From NCBI RefSeq assembly GCF_030915525.1, contig NZ_CP133269.1, positions 1,017,001 through 1,081,000 of the forward strand: a stretch of DNA of 64,000 bases. The letters are read 5' to 3'. The notes beneath the pieces are model-generated. The model was not told the DNA's origin. It was given only the letters and a program-made list of their open reading frames with translations, and searched no databases. Of the stretch, positions 17,118-26,133 are shown piece after piece; within the stretch, counting starts at the first letter, position 1; each line of letters starts with the position of its first letter. The position numbers and the translations under genes are program-made. Origin of the DNA: Neobacillus sp. PS2-9 (GTDB lineage Bacteria; Bacillota; Bacilli; Bacillales; Cytobacillaceae).

Positions 17118-18119
17118 ATGATAAATAAAATTTTGAACAGCAGTGGTTTTAAGAGAATATCAATTTTTGTCCTAATTGCACTCGTTTTGTATGCGATGCA
17201 ATCGATGATTAATTTAATCTTACTTACGTTTATTTTCACCTTTCTAATGGATAGATTAGTGCAATTCATTGAGAGAAAAATACCTCTCAATCGCAAATTG
17301 ATTGTGGTTACATCGTATGCATGTATTGTCGGATTGCTATCCTATGGATTGGTGATGTACCTGCCAATGATTGCCGGTGAGATTACGGCGTTAATTAAGC
17401 AGCTAACCGCTTTTTACACATCAAAGCATGATAATATCTTTTTAAATTATGTAGTCAAGCGAATTGAAGAAATTCAGATTTCTAGTTATCTGGAACAAGG
17501 CTTTCAGTTTGTATTAAAATATTTTACTGATATTAGTAAAATTACGTTACAAGTGTTATTAGCTTTATTAATGAGTTTATTTTTCTTATTAGAAAAACCA
17601 CGCTTAATCGAATTTACGAAGAAATTCAAGACGAGTAAAATTGCACCGTTTTATGCGGAAATTGAATTCTTCGCTAAGAAATTTGTTCGTACTTTTGGTA
17701 AAGTAATTGAGGCACAATTAATTATTGCCGTGGTTAACTGTACTTTAACGACGATTTCCCTATGGCTGCTTGATTTTCCGCAATTAGGCGGATTGTCCAT
17801 TATGATTTTCATATTGGGATTAATCCCTGTGGCAGGTGTCATTATTTCACTTATACCACTTGTCATTATTGCCTACAGTATAGGCGGTATGATGAAGGTA
17901 CTGTATGTAGGTATTGCCATTATGATCATTCATGGTGTGGAAGCTTATATCTTAAATCCTAATTTAATGAGTTCAAAAACGAATCTTCCTGTTTTCTATA
18001 CATTCATTGTGCTAATTTTTTCAGAACACTTTTTTGGAATATGGGGACTGATTATCGGGATTCCGGTGTTTGTTTTCCTTTTGGATGTATTAGAAGTGAC
18101 GGAGACGAAGAAAACGTAA
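17118..18119 (+). CDS. AI-2E family transporter
   Basis: Polytopic membrane protein of 333 residues in the AI-2E (autoinducer-2 exporter-like, PerM/YdbI) family. It has about eight helices, a long central amphipathic region (about 95-150) and the conserved C-terminal block PVAGVIISLIPLVIIAYSIGG followed by GVEAYILNPNLMSSKT. Family members export varied small molecules or ions, and few have proven substrates. It lies 84 bases after the deacetylase gene on the same strand and ends in a strong terminator. The ribosome site is weak. Confidence 0.88.
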   Translation: MINKILNSSGFKRISIFVLIALVLYAMQSMINLILLTFIFTFLMDRLVQFIERKIPLNRKLIVVTSYACIVGLLSYGLVMYLPMIAGEITALIKQLTAFYTSKHDNIFLNYVVKRIEEIQISSYLEQGFQFVLKYFTDISKITLQVLLALLMSLFFLLEKPRLIEFTKKFKTSKIAPFYAEIEFFAKKFVRTFGKVIEAQLIIAVVNCTLTTISLWLLDFPQLGGLSIMIFILGLIPVAGVIISLIPLVIIAYSIGGMMKVLYVGIAIMIIHGVEAYILNPNLMSSKTNLPVFYTFIVLIFSEHFFGIWGLIIGIPVFVFLLDVLEVTETKKT

Positions 18120-18144
18120 AAAAGCCCTTTTGTGGGCTTTTTTG
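18118..18144 (+). terminator. Terminator after the AI-2E family gene
   Basis: AAAAAAGCCC and GGGCTTTTTT pair around TTTTGT; the hairpin starts at the stop codon and ends in a T run. Confidence 0.9.
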
Positions 18145-18196
18145 TTTGTCATTTTCTGATATGCTAAGGGTATGATGCAGGTGAGGAGGAGTTAAG

Positions 18197-18430
18197 ATGG
18201 GCGAGTGTAAGTTGAACCATACAAAAGAAGATGTGAAAAGTAAGTACGAGTCTCAGGCTGAATTTTTACCGGAGGACATGAAGCAATTATTTGATTCCTT
18301 CTTTGCAGGTGAGCATACGCAGGAGCTTTTAAATGAAGTGTTCCATTTGCTGAAAAAGTATGATTTAGCGTCTGGTGAGGAGCAAAGTGCTCGTAACGAG
18401 CGTTTGTATTTGGTGTTAAGGAACTTATAA
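18197..18430 (+). CDS. Small acidic helical protein, unknown function
   Basis: A 77-residue soluble protein rich in charged residues (MGECKLNHTKEDVKSKYESQ at the start), predicted largely helical, without membrane segments or a signal peptide. I do not recognise a family. GAGGAGG stands 7 nt before the ATG, and a perfect 10-bp terminator follows within eight bases, so it is very likely a real monocistronic gene. It is convergent with the alkD gene, with the 52-bp repeat array A lying between them. Confidence 0.7.
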   Translation: MGECKLNHTKEDVKSKYESQAEFLPEDMKQLFDSFFAGEHTQELLNEVFHLLKKYDLASGEEQSARNERLYLVLRNL

Positions 18431-18437
18431 TCATTGT

Positions 18438-18475
18438 GGGTCGCGTAGAATCTTGAAGATACGCGACCCTTTTTA
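18438..18475 (+). terminator. Terminator after the 77-residue protein gene
   Basis: GGGTCGCGTA and TACGCGACCC form a perfect 10-bp stem followed by TTTTTAATTT. The tandem array at 18501 starts about 25 bases further on. Confidence 0.92.
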
Positions 18476-18500
18476 ATTTGGTTTATTGGTTTGTTTTTCC

Positions 18501-18748
18501 GGGGGAAAAGTGTCTAGATCTATTTTAGATCGCTTTTTTCAAGGGAAAGTAAAAGTAGAGCGAGTCTAGATCGACTTTTGCTCGTTTTTTTGAAGGAAAA
18601 GTAAAAGTAGAGCGAGTCTACATCGACTTTTACAGGCTTAATCCAAGGAAAAGTAAAAGTAGAACGAGTCTACATCGACTTTTACAGGCTTAACCAAGGA
18701 AAAGTAAAAGTAAAACGTGTCAACATCGACTTTTACTTGTTTTTTTAA
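18501..18748. repeat. Tandem array A: five copies of a 52-bp unit with a hairpin
   Basis: The GTCTAGA/GTCTACA core recurs at 18512, 18564, 18616, 18668 and (degenerate) near 18719, giving steps of 52, 52, 52 and 51. A typical unit contains AGTAAAAGTAGAGCGAGTCT then ACATCGACTTTTACAGG, in which GTAAAAG pairs with CTTTTAC and TAGA with TCTA. The first copy is degenerate. The array fills the space between the terminator of the 77-residue gene and the end of the convergent alkD gene. It is not coding: a 52-base step breaks every frame. Confidence 0.9.
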
Positions 18749-18761
18749 ATTCCCATCCCAC

Positions 18762-19469
18762 TTAACAGATACAAGTCTTCCTCTTGACCCCAATTTTACC
18801 ACGCTGCTCAATCTTTTTAATATAATCGGTAGCAAGCGGTACCTTACAGGCAGTGTTTCCAACATCGACATGCACTTTACCAATAACTCCGGCAACCCGG
18901 ATCGCTTCTTCGTAAAGCTCAACAACATAAGCTCCAACACATATAACAAAATTATTCATCACATAGCGGACCCGATTTTTTTCTAAATGGATCGAAGTTT
19001 CAACCTGTTTCAAGAGCGTGCGTATTTCCTCCAGGTCCAGCTTTTCATCAGGTGTAATCGATAAATAATTAGAATATGTACTCCACCCGGCAACGGCAGT
19101 CATCTCTACTTCTGATTTCATCCATTCCTTTGCCAGTTCCATGGCGTAATTACTTTCTGCCGCCACGCTCGCCACCGTATATTCCGCGAGCATATACCAG
19201 TTGGCATTCTTCACCCACTCCTGAAGCGTTTCTTTTTCCATGAGCTTTGGATTTACAGAAAGTCCTGCTAAATACATAGCGTCATGATTACCTGTGTTGT
19301 AAAGTGCCAACGCTAATTCCTGATCCTTTTTCACGTATTTTACAAGCTTTTTTAAATCTCCGACTTTCACACCGAAGAATGCTCCCTTAGCACCATGATT
19401 CATAAATGTTTTCTTAGTTTGTTCGGACCCCAGTTCCTCGAGCTTATGCATGATTTCATCTAATTTCAT
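18762..19469 (-). CDS. DNA alkylation repair protein, AlkD family
   Basis: HEAT-like-repeat DNA glycosylase family protein (235 residues) that removes positively charged alkylated bases. Typical segments are FFGVKVGDLKKLVKYVKKD, LALALYNTGNHDAMYLAGL, WVKNANWYMLAEYTV, and RNRVRYVMNNFVICVG-like KNRVRYVMNNFVICVGAYV. It is a close fit to the short Bacillus AlkD-like proteins. The ATG is preceded by GAGGTCGC, a weak ribosome site. The enzyme specificity of this subfamily is inferred, not visible. Confidence 0.85.
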   Translation of the reverse strand: MKLDEIMHKLEELGSEQTKKTFMNHGAKGAFFGVKVGDLKKLVKYVKKDQELALALYNTGNHDAMYLAGLSVNPKLMEKETLQEWVKNANWYMLAEYTVASVAAESNYAMELAKEWMKSEVEMTAVAGWSTYSNYLSITPDEKLDLEEIRTLLKQVETSIHLEKNRVRYVMNNFVICVGAYVVELYEEAIRVAGVIGKVHVDVGNTACKVPLATDYIKKIEQRGKIGVKRKTCIC

Positions 19470-19623
19470 CTAGCGACCTCAACTTCTTGTCATTTTTCTC
19501 CATAATAACATCAATTTTAATAAATTTACTTTTCTTGAAAGGTCCAACAAGTTATTTATCATGAAATATGTTATTTTTGAAAATAGTAAGTGTACATACT
19601 TTAGTAAAAGAAAAGAGGATACG

Positions 19624-20598
19624 ATGGGAGAAATATTTCAATTATTAAAGCGTGGAAATAAGTCAGCCATGCTCGCAGCTATTATTAATTCGGTCATTTC
19701 AATTATTAAAGGTGTAGCCTTTATGTATACTGGCAATGTCGCGATGTTTGCTGAAACGATGCACAGTTTAGGGGATGCTGCCAATCAGTTCTTTGTTTTT
19801 ATCGGCTCCGCTTTAAGTAAAAAGGCACCGACAGAAAAATATCCAAATGGATTTGGCCGTTTAGTCAATCTTGTCCTTTTAGGGGCTGTCCTAATCGTTG
19901 GAATCATGGCCTTTGAAACAATAAAAGAAGGCTATCACCATGTGGTACATCCAACCGAGTCTGGTGGTTTCGCCATTAATATTATCGTGCTTGCAGTTGC
20001 AACGCTTTTGGAAACGTTTGTCCTGTTTAAGGCGATGAAGGAAATATTGCATGATATTGAGGTGGAAGCAAGCGGTCTAAGTGTGTTTGGTAAAAGCTTT
20101 GCTAATTTGAGTAGAGCGAAGCCTGCCACAAAGCTTGTATTCATGGAGGATTTGGTTGCAACGTTGGGCGGTTTGTTAGCGATAATTGCGGTTGTAATTT
20201 CTCATTACACCGATTTGCACCAACTAGAGGGAATCGCTTCTATGATCATCGGGGCGATGATGTTTTTCGTGGTGGGTAAGGTGTTTTTAGATAATGCTGC
20301 AGGTGTCATAGGACAAGCAGATGAAGAGATGGAGAATAAAATAGGAGCACTTGTTATGGCTGACCCTGATGTAAAGGATATTCAAGGGATTACGGTCATC
20401 AAAGAGGGAGAAGACCTTCACGTTGAATTGGAAATTGAAGTGGACCCGAAATTAACGGTGGCAGCTGCCGATGATATTAAGGACCGTTTAGAAGAAAAAA
20501 TCATGGCTGAAAAAGGCGTCGTGGATGTAACAATCGAGATTGATGAGGAAGATGGAGTCATGACCTGGAAGAGCAAGAGTGAATTAAATCCGGAGTAG
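19624..20598 (+). CDS. Cation diffusion facilitator transporter
   Basis: Membrane metal/proton antiporter of the CDF family (324 residues). Six helices occupy about 12-225, with metal-site residues in MFAETMHSLGDAANQF (near 45-60) and a later helix carrying MEDLVATLGG. The cytoplasmic C-terminal domain spans about 230-310. The frame is open 21 codons upstream, but the ATG of MGEIFQLL has AAAGAGGA about 5 nt before it and begins like homologues. The helix sequence APTEKYPNGFGRLVNL is typical of the YdbO-like branch. The metal (Zn, Fe, Co or Mn) cannot be decided. Confidence 0.88.
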   Translation: MGEIFQLLKRGNKSAMLAAIINSVISIIKGVAFMYTGNVAMFAETMHSLGDAANQFFVFIGSALSKKAPTEKYPNGFGRLVNLVLLGAVLIVGIMAFETIKEGYHHVVHPTESGGFAINIIVLAVATLLETFVLFKAMKEILHDIEVEASGLSVFGKSFANLSRAKPATKLVFMEDLVATLGGLLAIIAVVISHYTDLHQLEGIASMIIGAMMFFVVGKVFLDNAAGVIGQADEEMENKIGALVMADPDVKDIQGITVIKEGEDLHVELEIEVDPKLTVAAADDIKDRLEEKIMAEKGVVDVTIEIDEEDGVMTWKSKSELNPE

Positions 20599-20608
20599 GG
20601 TTCCTAAT

Positions 20609-20642
20609 AAAAAAGGTTCGCGAAAATTTCGCGAACTTTTTT
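20609..20642. terminator. Bidirectional terminator between the CDF gene and the thioesterase gene
   Basis: AAAAAAGGTTCGCGAAA and TTTCGCGAACTTTTTT form a long perfect hairpin with A and T tracts on both sides. It serves the two convergent genes and overlaps the thioesterase stop. Confidence 0.92.
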
Positions 20643-21153
20643 ATTCCCAAGGCTTCTTGGTTGTAAAAACCCCGGCCAGTTCCTTACTGCTCTTTCGATG
20701 TTCTTTCCGCTTTTCCGCCCGATCTTTCCCCGTTTCAAATAGCTTCTTCTCTTCCTCTGTCTCAGGAATAATAGAAGGGACCTTAGTTGGCTTACCATTG
20801 TCATCTAACGCAACAAACGTTAAAAAGGCGGTGGCTGCAATTTTTCTATCACCTGACATCAGATTTTCGGCGATAACTTTGACGAAAATTTCCATTGACG
20901 AGGTTCCTGTATAGGAAACAAACGTTTCAATGCAAACGGAATCCTTCGGCGTAATTGGACTGAGGAAATCAACCGAATCAATCGACGCCGTTACGCATTC
21001 AGCCCGGGAATGTCTAACCGCTGAAATCGAAGCAATCATATCAATATCACTGATTAACTTACCGCCAAATAACGTATTATGGTTGTTGACATCATTAGGG
21101 AAAATTCTACTCGTTCTTACTACTCTAGATTCATTACAAGTCTTTGCTTCCAT
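20641..21153 (-). CDS. Acyl-CoA thioesterase, hot-dog fold (YkhA type)
   Basis: Cytoplasmic acyl-CoA hydrolase of 170 residues. It has one hot-dog domain (about 10-125) with the signature FPNDVNNHNTLFGGKLISDIDMIA, in which the Asn and Asp/Glu positions build the active site, and FLTFVALDDNGKPTKVP at the end of the domain. The hydrophilic tail is rich in Lys and Glu. The ATG of MEAKTCNES is chosen because GGAG lies 8 nt upstream; the frame is open nine codons further. It is likely a hexameric broad-range thioesterase, and the physiological substrate is unknown. Confidence 0.88.
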   Translation of the reverse strand: MEAKTCNESRVVRTSRIFPNDVNNHNTLFGGKLISDIDMIASISAVRHSRAECVTASIDSVDFLSPITPKDSVCIETFVSYTGTSSMEIFVKVIAENLMSGDRKIAATAFLTFVALDDNGKPTKVPSIIPETEEEKKLFETGKDRAEKRKEHRKSSKELAGVFTTKKPWE

Positions 21154-21276
21154 TATTATCACTCCACACTTCTTTTGCACCCCTACAACATACTTAGTAG
21201 ATGGCCATGGGCATATTTTTTGTTAGTATGGCCACGATAGTAATAGATTATAAACCTTATGCCCTTCAATGTGGAA

Positions 21277-21480
21277 TTATTTGTTTACTTCAAAATCCTT
21301 GCTTACACTTTGAAATACATGTTTGGATATAATCGTGCAGTGGTCACCAAAGTTAATCGTACAGCCAACTTGTTTACTATTTGCCGTATTACTGTCTTGA
21401 ACTGTTGGCCCAACATTAATATTTGCATTATTATTGATAGAATTTACTTTGAAATAGTCGATATTTATTGAAAACGACAT
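21277..21480 (-). CDS. GerPA/GerPF-like spore protein
   Basis: A 67-residue protein resembling the GerPA/GerPF spore-coat permeability family: an N-terminal beta-prone MSFSINIDYFKVNSINNNAN, then INVGPTVQDSNTANSKQVG and a second NFGD block (CTINFGDHCTIISKHV). Gly-Asp and NxG patterns alternate as in that family. The start is uncertain among a GTG and two ATGs within nine bases; the last ATG is used. It stands alone rather than in a gerP operon. Forespore or mother-cell expression is inferred; no sigma-K or sigma-G promoter was recognised. Confidence 0.6.
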   Translation of the reverse strand: MSFSINIDYFKVNSINNNANINVGPTVQDSNTANSKQVGCTINFGDHCTIISKHVFQSVSKDFEVNK

Positions 21481-21624
21481 GCTCATCACCGTCCTATTTT
21501 TATTTTATTTTTAAAAATGAAAGATGATTGTCCTCATACCTAGAACAAGCAGTTAAATAATAAGCGAATGAAACGTAGTTGTGGTACATTACATATATCA
21601 ATATCTGGTCAGGAGGTACAATCA

Positions 21625-22446
21625 ATGGATTTACAGGCACAAATTATGAAGGATTTACATGTTACTCCGAACATTGAACCAAAAGAGGAGATTCGTAAGA
21701 GAATCGACTTTTTGAAAAATTACCTGCTACAAACCAAGGCTAAGGGATATGTACTAGGGATTAGCGGTGGTCAAGATTCCACACTCGCAGGAAGATTGGC
21801 ACAGTTGGCAGTGGAAGAATTGCGAAGTGAAGGAAAAGATGCTTTGTTTATTGCTGTTCGTCTTCCATATGGCTTGCAAAAAGATGAGGAGGATGCACAG
21901 CGTTCATTAGCCTTTATCCGTGCAGACCGTGAGCATGTTTTTAATATAAAAACAGCCGTGGACGAGGTTCAAAATGAGTATAATGCTAGCATTGATGGTG
22001 AGCCGTTACGTGATTACCATAAAGGAAATGTAAAAGCGAGAATGAGAATGATTGCCCAATATGCAATCGGTGGTATGGAGGGGCTGCTTGTTATTGGGAC
22101 CGATCATGCAGCAGAAGCAGTGACTGGTTTTTATACAAAATATGGAGACGGCGGGGCGGACATCCTGCCATTGACTGGATTAAGTAAACGCCAAGGGAAG
22201 GCCTTGCTAAAGGAACTTGGTGCAGATGAGCGTCTCTATTTAAAAGTTCCAACGGCAGACCTCCTCGATCAAAAACCTGGTCAGGCAGATGAAACGGAAT
22301 TAGGGATAACATATGATGAACTGGATGATTATCTAGAAGGAAAACCTGTCTCCAAAGAAGTGGCTGAAAAAGTGGAGAAACGATATCTCATGACGGAGCA
22401 CAAGCGTCAGATGCCCGCTACTATGTTTGACGACTGGTGGAAATAA
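21625..22446 (+). CDS. nadE: NH3-dependent NAD+ synthetase
   Basis: Last step of NAD synthesis: deamido-NAD plus ammonia and ATP gives NAD. The 273-residue protein is the short ammonia-dependent type without a glutaminase domain. The ATP-pyrophosphatase P-loop SGGQDS is at 47-52, followed by the [29 protein letters not shown] block near 155-185. AGGAGGT stands 7 nt before the chosen ATG; an upstream in-frame start lacks a ribosome site. It is a monocistronic housekeeping gene with its own terminator. Confidence 0.97.
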   Translation: MDLQAQIMKDLHVTPNIEPKEEIRKRIDFLKNYLLQTKAKGYVLGISGGQDSTLAGRLAQLAVEELRSEGKDALFIAVRLPYGLQKDEEDAQRSLAFIRADREHVFNIKTAVDEVQNEYNASIDGEPLRDYHKGNVKARMRMIAQYAIGGMEGLLVIGTDHAAEAVTGFYTKYGDGGADILPLTGLSKRQGKALLKELGADERLYLKVPTADLLDQKPGQADETELGITYDELDDYLEGKPVSKEVAEKVEKRYLMTEHKRQMPATMFDDWWK

Positions 22447-22449
22447 ACC

Positions 22450-22486
22450 AAAAGAGAGGCTGCATATCCGGCAGTCTCTTTTTTTT
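22450..22486 (+). terminator. Terminator after nadE
   Basis: AAGAGAGGCTGC and GGCAGTCTCTT form an imperfect stem followed by eight T residues, four bases after the nadE stop. Confidence 0.8.
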
Positions 22487-22582
22487 GTAAAATTCATAAA
22501 ACAGCTACAAGTATGACCGTCATTTGTAGTCAACTGCTTTTATAATAAAGTAAAACAAGATGTCAAAGGAGGTGTAACTGGT

Positions 22583-23419
22583 GTGAAAATAACGGAAGGG
22601 AGATTTCTAATCTTTTCGGTTTTGGCCATCGTTTTACTAATGATGATTCATGTGTTTCAAGCGCAAATTGCTGTCTTTTATAACCCCGCGAACTACGTTG
22701 GCTTTCATACGCTTTTAGAGAGCTTTAGCATCGCTGCTTCTGCAGCTATACTTTTGTATGGATTGAAAAGCTTTGAGAAGAATCAGTCCAGTCGGATGCT
22801 CCTCTTATCTTTTACATTCTTAATAGTAGGGACACTTGACCTGCTCCACACCTTATCCTTTAAAGGGATGCCTTATTTTTTTACTGAAAGCTCTGTCGCG
22901 AAAGCCACCTGGTTTTGGGTTTGTGCACGAACTTTTCAGTCATTATTCATTTTAGCTACCCTATTCATTCCTGAGCGAAAATTATCAAGGGATTACCGCC
23001 CGCTAACTTTACTAGCTGGAATAATTGTTGCACTAATGATCGGCTTCTTGATTATTTATTATGAAAAAAACTTGCCTATCCTTATGGTAGAAGGTAAAGG
23101 AACAACCCTTTTGAAAAATGGAATTGAATATGGGATTAGTTTTATTCTTTTTGTCACTTTAATTAGGACATTGTATCAATATCATCTAGAAAAAAGTGAA
23201 GCGACACTTTCGCTTGCTTTAGCATTTGTTTATTTACTGTTAACAGAGCTAGTTTTTACCATCTATCAAAGTGTATTTGATCTGGATAATTTTTTGGGCC
23301 ATATTTTTAAAACACTTGGTTTCTATTTCATCTTAAAGAGTTTTTATTTTTCAAATCGGAAGATCGCTGAAGAGGAAGAAAAGAATGAAGAAGAGCCGAA
23401 AATGAGGAGATGGATATAA
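22583..23419 (+). CDS. Stand-alone MASE3 membrane sensor domain protein
   Basis: A 278-residue integral membrane protein consisting almost only of a MASE3 domain: seven to eight helices with HVFQAQIAVFYNPANYVGFH, LVGTLDLLHTLSFKGMPYF-like IVGTLDLLHTLSFKGMPYF, and WFWVCARTFQSL. MASE3 is normally the input part of histidine kinases or diguanylate cyclases. Here the chain stops after a short acidic cytoplasmic tail (KIAEEEEKNEEEPKMRRWI) without any output domain. The GTG start has AAGGAGGTG 6 nt upstream. No fragment of a kinase or GGDEF domain follows, so it does not look like a recent truncation. Confidence 0.8.
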   Translation: MKITEGRFLIFSVLAIVLLMMIHVFQAQIAVFYNPANYVGFHTLLESFSIAASAAILLYGLKSFEKNQSSRMLLLSFTFLIVGTLDLLHTLSFKGMPYFFTESSVAKATWFWVCARTFQSLFILATLFIPERKLSRDYRPLTLLAGIIVALMIGFLIIYYEKNLPILMVEGKGTTLLKNGIEYGISFILFVTLIRTLYQYHLEKSEATLSLALAFVYLLLTELVFTIYQSVFDLDNFLGHIFKTLGFYFILKSFYFSNRKIAEEEEKNEEEPKMRRWI

Positions 23420-23597
23420 TGGCGAAAACTATCCTAATTTCCATTAACCTCATATTTGATTAACAACATATTGAAGATATAATGGGAACTGTTCTATAGA
23501 GCAAATTCAAGTAGTAATGTGATCACGACGTTTGATTACTTACTATTTTTTTTGGTGTTTTTAACATGTTAACACTTTACTAAGATAAAATTTTCTG

Positions 23598-23626
23598 TTG
23601 ACATAAATTCTGATTCATCCTATATT
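23598..23626 (+). promoter_or_regulatory. Sigma-A promoter of the amino acid antiporter gene
   Basis: TTGACA (23598-23603) and TATATT (23621-23626) are separated by exactly 17 bases, about 100 bases before the gene. The rest of the 304-base gap is AT-rich. It contains a TGTGATCAC word near 23519 that shares ATGTGATC with the arcA upstream region. Confidence 0.75.
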
Positions 23627-23723
23627 AGAAACCGTTGATTATTAATATTTATACAATGAATTGTCGACTTCAAAAATTATTGCACAATAAAAATATACAT
23701 TTCATCGGAGAGGTGTTCACAGC

Positions 23724-25145
23724 ATGGGGAAAGTAAATAAGTTAGGTTTTTGGGTGCTAACCGCACTGGTTGTTGGTAACATGGTTGGTTCGGGTATTTT
23801 TATGCTTCCACGTTCTTTATCAGAATCAGCAAGTCCTGCCGGCGTTATTGCTGCTTGGCTTGTAACTGGACTTGGTGTATTAATGACTGCGCTCGTGTTC
23901 GGAAACTTGGCGGTACGAAAACCTAAATTACAAGGCGGACCGCAAATTTATGCAAAAGACTTGTTTAAACAAGGTTCACATGCATCTACTTTATCAGGGT
24001 TTATGTCTACTTGGGGTTATTGGATCGGGAACTTAGCAGGGAACGTAGCCATGATTACTACCTTCGCTGGTTATTTATCTACCTTTTTCCCGATTTTAAC
24101 AAGCCAGGCTGACTGGTTCACTATTGGTAACTTTACACTTAAGGTGGGGAATGGTTTAACCTTTATCGTTTGTTCCGTTCTATTATGGGGTACGCATACA
24201 ATTATCCTCCGCGGGATGGAAAGTGCTGGTAAATTAAACTTTTTAGCTACTGCTGCTAAGGTTGCTGGATTTATCTTATTTATTATCGTTGGTTTGTTTG
24301 CTTTTGAAAAAAGTAATATGCTTCCATTCATGGCAGAAAGACTCGATGACGCTGGTCACTCGATTAGTATGATGAAGCAAATTAACAACGCAGCAGTTAA
24401 TACCTTATGGGCATTTATTGGTGTGGAATCAGCAGTCGTTTTTGCCTCACGTGCGAGAAAACAGACAGACGTCAAACGTGCGACAATACTTGGATTATTT
24501 ATTGCGCTTGGAATATACGTCGGAATCAGTACATTAGTGATGGGGATGTTAGACCAAAACACACTTATTCACTCGGATAAGCCATTAATTGATGCGATTT
24601 CTACTGTACTAGGACCAATTGGTGGGAAAGTGTTAGCATCAGTGGGACTAATCAGCTTATTTGGATCAACGATTGGTTGGTTAATGTTAAGTGCAGAGGT
24701 TCCGTATCAAGCAGCAAAACAGGGATTGTTCCTTCCAGCTTTCTTAAAAGAAAATAAAAAAGGCATACCAGTCTTTTCAATGATTGTTTCAAACGGTTTA
24801 GGTCAATTGTTCATTTTCTCTACGATTTCAAAATCAATCTCAGGTGCATTTGATTTTGTTATTGTCATTGCCACTTTATCGTATTTAGTTCCATACTTTA
24901 TCTCGTCTGTCTATCAACTGAAATTAGTTGTTACAGGAGATACCTATAATGGGGATAAATCCAGAATCACAGATGGAATCATCGCTCTGCTTTCAACCAT
25001 TTATTCGGTTTGGGTCATCATCGCAGGAACGGCGGATATTAAAACCTTTACCTACGGAATGATTCTTTTAGCAAGTGGAATCTTATTCTACGGACCAATG
25101 TTGAAAAAGAAAAGGGCGAATAAGGCCCAACAAAAGGCCGCATAA
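23724..25145 (+). CDS. APC-family basic amino acid antiporter (ArcD-like)
   Basis: A 473-residue, twelve-helix transporter of the basic amino acid/polyamine antiporter branch of the APC superfamily. The N-terminal signature VVGNMVGSGIFMLPRSLSES and the WGYWIGNLAGNVAMITTFAGYL stretch match arginine:ornithine and lysine-type exchangers. GGAGAGG precedes the ATG. It is monocistronic with a strong promoter and terminator. Because the arc operon of this window lacks an APC-type exchanger, this gene is a good candidate for the missing arginine:ornithine antiporter. Lysine/cadaverine or agmatine/putrescine exchange is equally possible on sequence alone. Confidence 0.85.
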   Translation: MGKVNKLGFWVLTALVVGNMVGSGIFMLPRSLSESASPAGVIAAWLVTGLGVLMTALVFGNLAVRKPKLQGGPQIYAKDLFKQGSHASTLSGFMSTWGYWIGNLAGNVAMITTFAGYLSTFFPILTSQADWFTIGNFTLKVGNGLTFIVCSVLLWGTHTIILRGMESAGKLNFLATAAKVAGFILFIIVGLFAFEKSNMLPFMAERLDDAGHSISMMKQINNAAVNTLWAFIGVESAVVFASRARKQTDVKRATILGLFIALGIYVGISTLVMGMLDQNTLIHSDKPLIDAISTVLGPIGGKVLASVGLISLFGSTIGWLMLSAEVPYQAAKQGLFLPAFLKENKKGIPVFSMIVSNGLGQLFIFSTISKSISGAFDFVIVIATLSYLVPYFISSVYQLKLVVTGDTYNGDKSRITDGIIALLSTIYSVWVIIAGTADIKTFTYGMILLASGILFYGPMLKKKRANKAQQKAA

Positions 25146-25182
25146 AAAAGCCTATCAGGGATTCTCTGATAGGTTTTTTTTT
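25145..25182 (+). terminator. Terminator after the antiporter gene
   Basis: CCTATCAG and CTGATAGG form a stem around GGATTCT, preceded by six A and followed by nine T residues. Confidence 0.88.
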
Positions 25183-25227
25183 ATTGAAAGGGGCAAAATA
25201 ATTTTGATTCCAAACAATTTATTTCTT

Positions 25228-25256
25228 TTGACAGATAGGAATGGATGTAATATGAT
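25228..25256 (+). promoter_or_regulatory. Sigma-A promoter of the cystine-type ABC operon
   Basis: TTGACA (25228-25233) and TATGAT (25251-25256) are separated by 17 bases and end 44 bases before the substrate-binding protein start. No S-box or T-box leader is visible between promoter and gene. Confidence 0.8.
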
Positions 25257-25299
25257 AATTAAATCCTATAAAAACTATCAGAATTAGGGGGTTTTAAAA

Positions 25300-26133
25300 T
25301 TGAAAAAGTTAACTGTACTATTTGCACTTTTATTAAGCTTCATGTTTGTACTATCAGCATGTGGTAAAGACGAGAATGCTGATAAAGATAAAAAGGATTC
25401 AGATAAAAAGACAGCTGAAAAAGCTGATGGGGACTTATTGAAAAAAATAAAAGCTGATGGAACGATTACTATTGGTACTGAGGGTACATATCCACCATTT
25501 ACCTTTCATGATACAAGTGGAAACTTAACTGGATTTGATGTGGAGCTTGCACAAGAAGTCGCTAAGCGTCTGGGTGTTAAGGCTGAATTCAAAGAAACAC
25601 AGTGGGATGCGATGTTCGCCGGACTGGATGCCAAGCGTTTTGATATGATTGCAAACCAGGTAGGAATTCGTCCTGACCGTCAGGAAAAGTATGATTTCTC
25701 TGATCCGTACATTACGTCATCTGCTGTATTAATTGTAAGCAAGGACAATGATAAGGTAAAAGCCTTTGAAGACATTAAAGGATTAAACTCTGCCCAGTCC
25801 TTGACAAGTAACTATGCAGATATGGCGAAAAAACTGGGAGCTAATATCGTTGGTGTAGAAGGCTTCCAACAAGCGGTTGAACTGCTTGCTCAAAAACGTG
25901 TCGATGTAACTATCAATGATAAACTAACATTCTTAGACTTTAAAAAGAGTAAGCCAGATGCACCGGTTAAGGTCGCTGCTACTAGTGATGATGCTTCAAC
26001 TAGCGGATTTATGTTTAGAAAGAAAAGCGGCTCGCTTGTGGATGAAGTGAATAAGGCATTAAAAGATATCGTCGATGATGGTACGTATAAAAAAATCTCA
26101 GAGAAATGGTTTGGTGAAGATGTACTTAAATAG
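25300..26133 (+). CDS. tcyA: Amino acid (probably cystine) ABC transporter lipoprotein
   Basis: Extracytoplasmic substrate-binding lipoprotein of the polar amino acid family (277 residues). The signal peptide ends in a lipobox [11 protein letters not shown] with the lipidated Cys near 21, followed by a Lys/Asp-rich spacer. The binding fold has [25 protein letters not shown] and [24 protein letters not shown]. It resembles TcyA-type cystine binders, but glutamine or histidine binders are similar, so the substrate is tentative. The TTG start follows AGGGGG by 8 nt. It is the first gene of a three-gene operon and overlaps the permease gene. Confidence 0.8.
   Translation: MKKLTVLFALLLSFMFVLSACGKDENADKDKKDSDKKTAEKADGDLLKKIKADGTITIGTEGTYPPFTFHDTSGNLTGFDVELAQEVAKRLGVKAEFKETQWDAMFAGLDAKRFDMIANQVGIRPDRQEKYDFSDPYITSSAVLIVSKDNDKVKAFEDIKGLNSAQSLTSNYADMAKKLGANIVGVEGFQQAVELLAQKRVDVTINDKLTFLDFKKSKPDAPVKVAATSDDASTSGFMFRKKSGSLVDEVNKALKDIVDDGTYKKISEKWFGEDVLK

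Noticed and set aside
18638..18949. 103-codon minus-strand frame through array A
   Set aside because: It starts inside the alkD gene in another frame, and 52-bp steps shift the frame between copies.
23517..23530. TGTGATCAC upstream of the APC antiporter as a complete Crp/Fnr operator
   Set aside because: The half-sites overlap with no spacer; at most a half-site, so it is mentioned only as a weak similarity to the arcA region.
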